A stretch of DNA of 64,000 nucleotides, from assembly GCF_029760855.1 (NCBI RefSeq), contig NZ_SOSI01000002.1:62001-126000 (forward strand), given 5' to 3'. Source of the stretch: Erythrobacter litoralis (lineage in GTDB: Bacteria; Pseudomonadota; Alphaproteobacteria; Sphingomonadales; Sphingomonadaceae). Both the position numbers and the translations under genes were made by a program. Positions 59,053-64,000 of this stretch are shown one piece after another (the stretch's first letter is position 1; the number at the start of each line of letters is the position of its first letter). The notes under the pieces are model-generated. The model was not told the DNA's origin. It did no database searches and saw only the letters and a program-made list of their open reading frames with translations.

Positions 59053-59358
59053 CTACCCTTTCAGCCTGTCGACACTGTCGACCGCAATGGTGCCGCGACC
59101 GCGGAAATAGATGACGAGGATGGCCAAGCCGATCGCCGCCTCGCCCGCAGCGACGGTCAGCACGAACATCGCGAAGATCTGACCGACCAGATCGTTCAGG
59201 AAGGCGCTGAACGCGACGAGGTTCAGGTTCACGCTAAGCAGGATCAGTTCGATCGCCATAAGAATGACGATGATGTTTTTGCGGTTGAGGAAAATGCCCA
59301 GCACGCCGAGCACGAACAGGATGGCGCTGACAACGACGTAATGTTCGATACCGATCAT
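59053..59358 (-). CDS. nuoK: NADH-quinone oxidoreductase subunit K
   Basis: Small subunit of 101 residues with three TM helices and the two conserved membrane Glu residues ([11 protein letters not shown] and [11 protein letters not shown]). ATG 59358 overlaps the nuoJ stop by four bases. Confidence 0.97.
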   Translation of the reverse strand: MIGIEHYVVVSAILFVLGVLGIFLNRKNIIVILMAIELILLSVNLNLVAFSAFLNDLVGQIFAMFVLTVAAGEAAIGLAILVIYFRGRGTIAVDSVDRLKG

Positions 59359-59975
59359 AGCTCGACCCCCTCGCCCACCGTGGGCTGACGCATCACCGTC
59401 GCATCTTCGGGCCGGCGCTGGTTTTGCTTCGAGATATTCTGGTGGCCGCGCTGCGTCTTGGGCGGGCGGTGAGTCAGCACAATTGCTCCGATCATGGCGA
59501 CCAAAAGAATGATACCCGCCGCCTCGAACAAAAACAGGTATTCCGAATAGAGCAACGCACCAATCGCCGCCGTATTGCTTGCGACGACCGGCTGCGCCGC
59601 GCCCGCCACCGGCGTGCCCAATGCGATTTCGCCTGCGCGATAGGCGCCGATGCCCAGCACCAATTCCGCGAGCAGCACCAGCGCGATGACAAGGCCGAGG
59701 GGGAAATTCCGGACGAACCCCGCCCGCAGGGCCGCGACGTCGATGTCGAGCATCATGACCACGAACAGGAACAACACCGCGACCGCGCCGACATAAACGA
59801 TTACCAGCAGCATCGCGATGAACTCGGCGCCGACAAGGACCATCAGCCCCGCCGCATTGAAGAAGGCGAGGATGAGCCACAACACGCTGTGCACGGGATT
59901 GCGCGCCGTGATGACCATCACGGCGGAAGCGATCACGAGTACCGCGAACAGGTAAAAGGCAATGGTCTGGATCAT
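59355..59975 (-). CDS. nuoJ: NADH-quinone oxidoreductase subunit J
   Basis: Membrane subunit of 206 residues, five TM helices, with the flexible third-helix region [20 protein letters not shown] that links quinone chemistry to pumping. A polar C-terminal tail follows. It lies 26 bases after nuoI, the only sizeable gap in this part of the operon. Confidence 0.96.
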   Translation of the reverse strand: MIQTIAFYLFAVLVIASAVMVITARNPVHSVLWLILAFFNAAGLMVLVGAEFIAMLLVIVYVGAVAVLFLFVVMMLDIDVAALRAGFVRNFPLGLVIALVLLAELVLGIGAYRAGEIALGTPVAGAAQPVVASNTAAIGALLYSEYLFLFEAAGIILLVAMIGAIVLTHRPPKTQRGHQNISKQNQRRPEDATVMRQPTVGEGVEL

Positions 59976-60001
59976 GTGGCCCCGGATTCGTTGGGCGGCG
60001 G

Positions 60002-60487
60002 TTAGCGGTAGGGCGCGTCGGCTTCAAGGTTCGCGGCGATGGCGCGTTCCCATTTGTCCCCGTTGGCGAGCAATTTCGCCTTGTCGTAGAGCAATTCCTC
60101 GCGGGTTTCAGTCGAATATTCGAAGTTCGGGCCTTCGACGATGGCATCCACCGGGCACGCTTCCTGGCAGAAGCCGCAATAGATGCACTTCGTCATATCG
60201 ATATCGTAGCGCGTAGTGCGGCGGCTGCCATCGTTGCGCGGCTCGCTTTCGATCGTGATCGCTTGCGCCGGACAGACCGCTTCGCACAGCTTGCACGCGA
60301 TGCAGCGTTCCTCACCATTAGGATACCGGCGAAGCGCATGTTCGCCGCGAAAGCGCGGGGAGAGCGGGTTTTTCTCGAACGGATAGTTGATCGTCACCTT
60401 GGGCTTGAAGAAATACTTCAACGTGAGGGCGTGCGCCTTCACGAACTCCCACAGGGTGAACGACTTTACGAGATGGGCGACATTCAT
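60002..60487 (-). CDS. nuoI: NADH-quinone oxidoreductase subunit I
   Basis: Peripheral-arm iron-sulfur subunit of 161 residues carrying clusters N6a and N6b. The two ferredoxin motifs are [12 protein letters not shown] and [15 protein letters not shown] 60487 overlaps the stop of the inserted upstream gene by four bases. Confidence 0.97.
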   Translation of the reverse strand: MNVAHLVKSFTLWEFVKAHALTLKYFFKPKVTINYPFEKNPLSPRFRGEHALRRYPNGEERCIACKLCEAVCPAQAITIESEPRNDGSRRTTRYDIDMTKCIYCGFCQEACPVDAIVEGPNFEYSTETREELLYDKAKLLANGDKWERAIAANLEADAPYR

Positions 60488-61107
60488 TGCGCCTGTAATC
60501 CTAACTTGTTCAATTCATTGAATGTGAAGATATTAATTTCTTCGGTAATTTTACAAAAGCCAGCAAGGGCCAAAGGTCTTTCGGGCGCCTCTTCAGCGGA
60601 TTGGATCACTTTGCCTGATCTTGTGATGGAAGGCGCTGGCGGTGGAATTCGGAAAGCCGTGACGACCGTTGGCAATTCTTCACGCTGCGGAAGCATAAAA
60701 TTTTCGGTCTTAAGTTCAAAGGTATGCCATTTATCTTTAGTAGTTACCGGTTCTGACCACTCGTCAAATCTCGGAAGATCGGCGTTTGCAAACAGCCCTG
60801 TATCGTCATGGATTATACGAGTCTGCTTTGGAAGTTCGCGGATGGTCCGCTCTGACCTATCCTTCCATGCTTCGAAACCTCCTACGACATAAACTGTACC
60901 ACCATTTTGTTCTAAAACGAGGTTGTAGAGTTTGTCCTTTGTATCGCGAAAATCACATTCTACGAAGAGTTTCGGAGGCGTCGAAATTTCCGAGTAGTTT
61001 ATAAAAGACCATTCAGGCGTTGGCCCAGATGGCGGGACCGCAGTTTGCGCCCAGACAGCGCCTGACGTGACCAACCCACATATTGCCAAGTACCTGAACG
61101 TGATCAT
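60484..61107 (-). CDS. Periplasmic-type protein inserted between nuoH and nuoI
   Basis: Protein of 207 residues with a signal peptide (hydrophobic core to about residue 18, likely cut after VWA). The mature part is mostly beta-like and polar, with two Cys (FVECDF, AGFCKI) that could form a disulfide. No family recognised. It is seamlessly coupled: its ATG overlaps the nuoH stop and its stop overlaps the nuoI start, each by four bases (ATGA). The base composition is clearly more AT-rich than the flanking nuo genes, which suggests later acquisition. A complex I role is possible but unproven. Confidence 0.85.
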   Translation of the reverse strand: MITFRYLAICGLVTSGAVWAQTAVPPSGPTPEWSFINYSEISTPPKLFVECDFRDTKDKLYNLVLEQNGGTVYVVGGFEAWKDRSERTIRELPKQTRIIHDDTGLFANADLPRFDEWSEPVTTKDKWHTFELKTENFMLPQREELPTVVTAFRIPPPAPSITRSGKVIQSAEEAPERPLALAGFCKITEEINIFTFNELNKLGLQAQ

Positions 61108-62153
61108 CCAAACCTCGTCAGCATCAGCCAGCCCGAAATCAGGACCACGAACAGCAAGCTCAGCGGCAGGAAAACCTTCCAACCAAGCCGCATGAGTTGG
61201 TCGTAGCGATAGCGCGGCACTGTCGCCATGACCCAGCTGAACATGAAGAAGAAGAAAAACGTCTTCAACAGGAACCACACGATGCCGGGAATGTCGAACC
61301 AGGGGATCAGGTCGATGTTCAAAGGCGGCAGCCATCCGCCGAAGAACAGCAGCGTGTTGAGGCTGCACATCAACAGGATGTTGGCATATTCGCCGAGCCA
61401 GAACAGCGCGAAGCTCATGCTGGAATATTCGGTCTGATACCCGGCAACGAGCTCGCTCTCAGCCTCGGTGAGGTCGAATGGCACACGCTGCGTTTCGGCC
61501 AAGCTAGAGATGAAGAACATCACCCACATCGGGAACAGCAGCAGGTTGAAAGCATAGGCGTTCACAATGCCGAAGCCGTGTCCGAGCTGGCTGGCGACGA
61601 TCTCGTTGAGGTTGAACGTACCGGCATAGAGCACCACGCAGATCAGGATGAAGCCGATCGAGACTTCGTAGCTGATCATCTGGGCGGCGGCGCGCATGGC
61701 GGAGAAGAACGGGTATTTTGAGTTACTCGCCCACCCCGCCATCACCACGCCGTACACCGAGAGCGAGCTGATCGCGAGTATGTAGAGCAGGCCGACATTG
61801 ATGTCCGCCAGTACCGCGCCGCTACTGAACGGGATCACCGCCCACGCGGCGAGTGCCACGGTGAAAGTCACGATCGGCGCGAGGATGAAGATACCCTTGT
61901 TCGCCGCAGTCGGGATGATGGTTTCCTGGAGGAACACCTTCAATCCGTCGGCAAAGCTTTGCAGCAGGCCAAAGGGGCCGACCACATTAGGTCCACGCCG
62001 CAAGTTGATTGCCGCCCACACCTTACGGTCGACATAGATTACATAGGCCACGGCCAGCATCAACGGCAGCGCAATCAGCAGAATGCCCGCGATGGTCGCG
62101 ATGGTCCACGCCGCCTCGTAAGTGAGGCCGAGAGATTGGAAGAATGCGGTCAT
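61104..62153 (-). CDS. nuoH: NADH-quinone oxidoreductase subunit H
   Basis: Membrane subunit of 349 residues forming the quinone-entry chamber, eight or nine TM helices. Conserved motifs are [22 protein letters not shown], here split as RRGPNVVGP and [10 protein letters not shown], and [17 protein letters not shown] 62153 overlaps the nuoG stop by four bases. Confidence 0.97.
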   Translation of the reverse strand: MTAFFQSLGLTYEAAWTIATIAGILLIALPLMLAVAYVIYVDRKVWAAINLRRGPNVVGPFGLLQSFADGLKVFLQETIIPTAANKGIFILAPIVTFTVALAAWAVIPFSSGAVLADINVGLLYILAISSLSVYGVVMAGWASNSKYPFFSAMRAAAQMISYEVSIGFILICVVLYAGTFNLNEIVASQLGHGFGIVNAYAFNLLLFPMWVMFFISSLAETQRVPFDLTEAESELVAGYQTEYSSMSFALFWLGEYANILLMCSLNTLLFFGGWLPPLNIDLIPWFDIPGIVWFLLKTFFFFFMFSWVMATVPRYRYDQLMRLGWKVFLPLSLLFVVLISGWLMLTRFG

Positions 62154-64000
62154 TCCGCAGCCTCCGCCAGTTCGTCGCCATGGAAAAGTTCGGCGGAGCA
62201 TTGCTGCATCACCGCGCTCGCTCGGGCGATCGGGTTGGTGAGATAGAAGTCCGCGATCGGATACCGGTCGATAGAGCCTTCCGCCTTCGCATTCATGTCG
62301 GCTTTCGGCAATGCACCGAAGGACGCAACACCCTCTTCGCCCAGTGCCGGCACTTCCGCGATCATCGCCGATTGAAGCTCGGCGAAGCTGTCGAACCCGA
62401 CCTTTACGCCGAGCGCATCGGCGAGTGCCCGCAGAATCGTCCAGTCCTCACGTGCGTCGCCCGGAGCGAACACGGCCTTCTCGGCGAATTGCACCCGGCC
62501 CTCGGTGTTGACGTATGTACCGTCCTTCTCCGCGAAGCTGGCACCCGGCAAAACAATGTCCGCCGCGTGTGCGCCCTTGTCGCCATGGTGGCCGATATAG
62601 ACCTTCAGGCTATTTGCGAACGGCGCGTAATCCGTCTCGTCCGCACCGAGGCTTAGAAGCACGTTAGGGTTTGCGGCTGCAATATCCGCCATGCCCCCGC
62701 TTTGCGCAAAGCCGAGCATCAAACCGCCCATTCGCGCCGCCGAGAAATGCAGGACGTTGAAGCCGTTCCAATCCTCCTTCACGAGACCGAACGTCTCGGC
62801 GAAAGCCAGCCCTGCATTCAGCGCGCCGCGCGCCAGTGCCGCGCCGCCCATGATGATCGCAGGCCGCTCCGCCGCTTCGAAGGCATCACTGACATGGCCA
62901 GGCAGATCATTCAGCACGGCAAGATCGGTGCCGAGGAATTCTGCCGGGAAGGTCGTATCCCAGAGCGGACCGACGAGGAAAATCTTCGCACCGCGCTTCG
63001 CCGCCTTGCGCAGGCGAACGTTCACGAGAGGCGCTTCCCAACGCACATGGCTACCGACGATCAAGATCGCATCGGCAGTTTCGATCCCGGCTAACCCGCT
63101 GTTGAAGTTTACGGCAGCGAGGTTGGACACATCGTAGTTCATCCCGGTCTGGCGACCTTCGATAAACGAGGAACCGCATGCCTTTATAAGCGCCTTGGCA
63201 GCGAACATGGTCTCGCAATCGAGCATGTCGCCTGCGACCGCCCCGATGGACGATTTGTCCGAACCAAGCCGGTCCGCGATCGTCCCGAATGCTTCGTCCC
63301 ACGTACTTGCCGCGAGTTTCCCGTCCTTGCGCAGAAACACCTTGTCGAGCCGCCGCTTGCCAAGCCCATCGACTTGGTAGCGCCCCTTATCGCTCAACCA
63401 CTCCTCGTTGACCGCATCATTTATGCGCGGCAGGGCGCGCATCACTTCGCGGCCCCGACTATCGAGCCGGATATTGGCGCCGACAGCATCGGATACGTCG
63501 ATGCTCATCGTTTTCTTCAATTCCCACGGACGCGCCTCGAACGCGTAAGGGCGGGAGGTCAAAGCGCCGACCGGGCACAGGTCGATCACATTGGCGCTAA
63601 GCTCATGCTCCGCCGCCTGTTCGAGATAGGTTGTAATCTGCATGTCCTCGCCGCGGCCGACCGCGCCGATCTCGTCCACCCCGGCGATCTCTTCGGAAAA
63701 GCGGACACAGCGTGTGCAGTGGATGCAGCGGGTCATGATCGTCTTGATCAGCGGGCCCATATATTTCTCGGTTACAGCGCGCTTGTTCTCATGATAGCGC
63801 GTAGCGCCGCGACCATAGGTCATCGACTGGTCCTGCAAGTCGCACTCGCCGCCTTGGTCGCAGATCGGGCAATCGAGCGGATGGTTGATGAGGAGGAACT
63901 CCATCACCCCTTCGCGCGCGGTCTTGACCATCTTGGTGTCGGTGCGGATCTCCTGTCCGTCCGCCGCCGGAAGCGCACAACTTGCCTGCGGCTTTGGCGG
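62150..64000 (-). CDS. nuoG: NADH-quinone oxidoreductase subunit G, 5' end cut by window
   Basis: Iron-sulfur subunit of the peripheral arm. The 616 visible codons are open to the right edge, so the N-terminal [2Fe-2S] part is missing. Visible are the His/Cys cluster region [17 protein letters not shown], the ferredoxin-like [10 protein letters not shown] with CPVGAL, and the molybdopterin-oxidoreductase-like domain to the end. First visible gene of the minus-strand run down to DUF1467. Confidence 0.96.
   Translation of the reverse strand, partial: PPKPQASCALPAADGQEIRTDTKMVKTAREGVMEFLLINHPLDCPICDQGGECDLQDQSMTYGRGATRYHENKRAVTEKYMGPLIKTIMTRCIHCTRCVRFSEEIAGVDEIGAVGRGEDMQITTYLEQAAEHELSANVIDLCPVGALTSRPYAFEARPWELKKTMSIDVSDAVGANIRLDSRGREVMRALPRINDAVNEEWLSDKGRYQVDGLGKRRLDKVFLRKDGKLAASTWDEAFGTIADRLGSDKSSIGAVAGDMLDCETMFAAKALIKACGSSFIEGRQTGMNYDVSNLAAVNFNSGLAGIETADAILIVGSHVRWEAPLVNVRLRKAAKRGAKIFLVGPLWDTTFPAEFLGTDLAVLNDLPGHVSDAFEAAERPAIIMGGAALARGALNAGLAFAETFGLVKEDWNGFNVLHFSAARMGGLMLGFAQSGGMADIAAANPNVLLSLGADETDYAPFANSLKVYIGHHGDKGAHAADIVLPGASFAEKDGTYVNTEGRVQFAEKAVFAPGDAREDWTILRALADALGVKVGFDSFAELQSAMIAEVPALGEEGVASFGALPKADMNAKAEGSIDRYPIADFYLTNPIARASAVMQQCSAELFHGDELAEAAE

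Noticed and set aside
1-64000. CRISPR arrays, insertion sequences, prophage, integrase or attachment sites
   Set aside because: No regularly spaced repeats, transposase, integrase or phage genes were seen on reading both strands; the tRNA-Arg has no direct repeat of its 3' end nearby that I could detect.

Overview
The window looks like a chromosomal segment of a GC-rich alphaproteobacterium, most likely Sphingomonadales close to the Erythrobacter group. The evidence is gene order and gene style: dusB-ntrB-ntrC-ntrY-ntrX divergent from a fused ispDF, an E1-beta pyruvate dehydrogenase subunit with its own lipoyl domain, trpGDC-moaC-lexA-comEC-gltX-gltA, nuo genes followed by birA-coaX-rnj, and a GTTC-N7-GTTC SOS box. 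No insertion sequence, prophage, CRISPR array or rRNA was seen. Genes are dense, and no gene-free stretch exceeds about 290 bases.

Layout. 1-6991 (minus): nitrogen/redox two-component genes behind dusB; ntrX runs off the left edge. 7063-12277: isoprenoid (ispDF), NAD salvage (pncC), ubiquinone-binding (RatA/COQ10), lipoate synthesis (lipA), an NYN-LOTUS protein and a secreted repeat protein. 12538-22769: gyrA, trmFO, small membrane and EF-hand proteins, a squalene/phytoene-synthase-like protein, pdhA-pdhB, ftsB and an acyl-CoA dehydrogenase. 22843-25629: tyrosine catabolism (hppD plus a VOC protein) behind a clear promoter/operator, an MscS channel and tRNA-Arg(CCT). 25669-31059: DUF1178, nitrilase-family amidase and glutaredoxin operon; a small heat-shock gene with a sigma-32-type promoter and a ROSE-like RNA thermometer; pyrG, secG, tpiA. 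31269-45198: ppiD, then trpE, two unrelated genes, trpG-trpD-trpC-moaC, then lexA; comEC opposes gltX-gltA. 45247-50513: a lineage-specific cluster with a histidine-kinase-like protein that lacks the phospho-acceptor histidine, an unrecognised membrane protein, and a large two-TM coiled-coil protein built like the polarity factor TipN. 50520-64000 (minus): complex I genes nuoG(partial)-H-orf-I-J-K-L-M-N, then birA, coaX, rnj and a DUF1467 gene, mostly overlapping by 1-4 bases.

Most of this is core metabolism: pyruvate oxidation and citrate synthase feed complex I, with lipA supplying lipoate for the dehydrogenase. The features most worth follow-up are the ROSE-like thermometer before hsp20, the extra periplasmic-type gene coupled between nuoH and nuoI, the His-less kinase/TipN-like cluster, the GAFTGA-less NtrX, and the absence of moeA between moaC and lexA.
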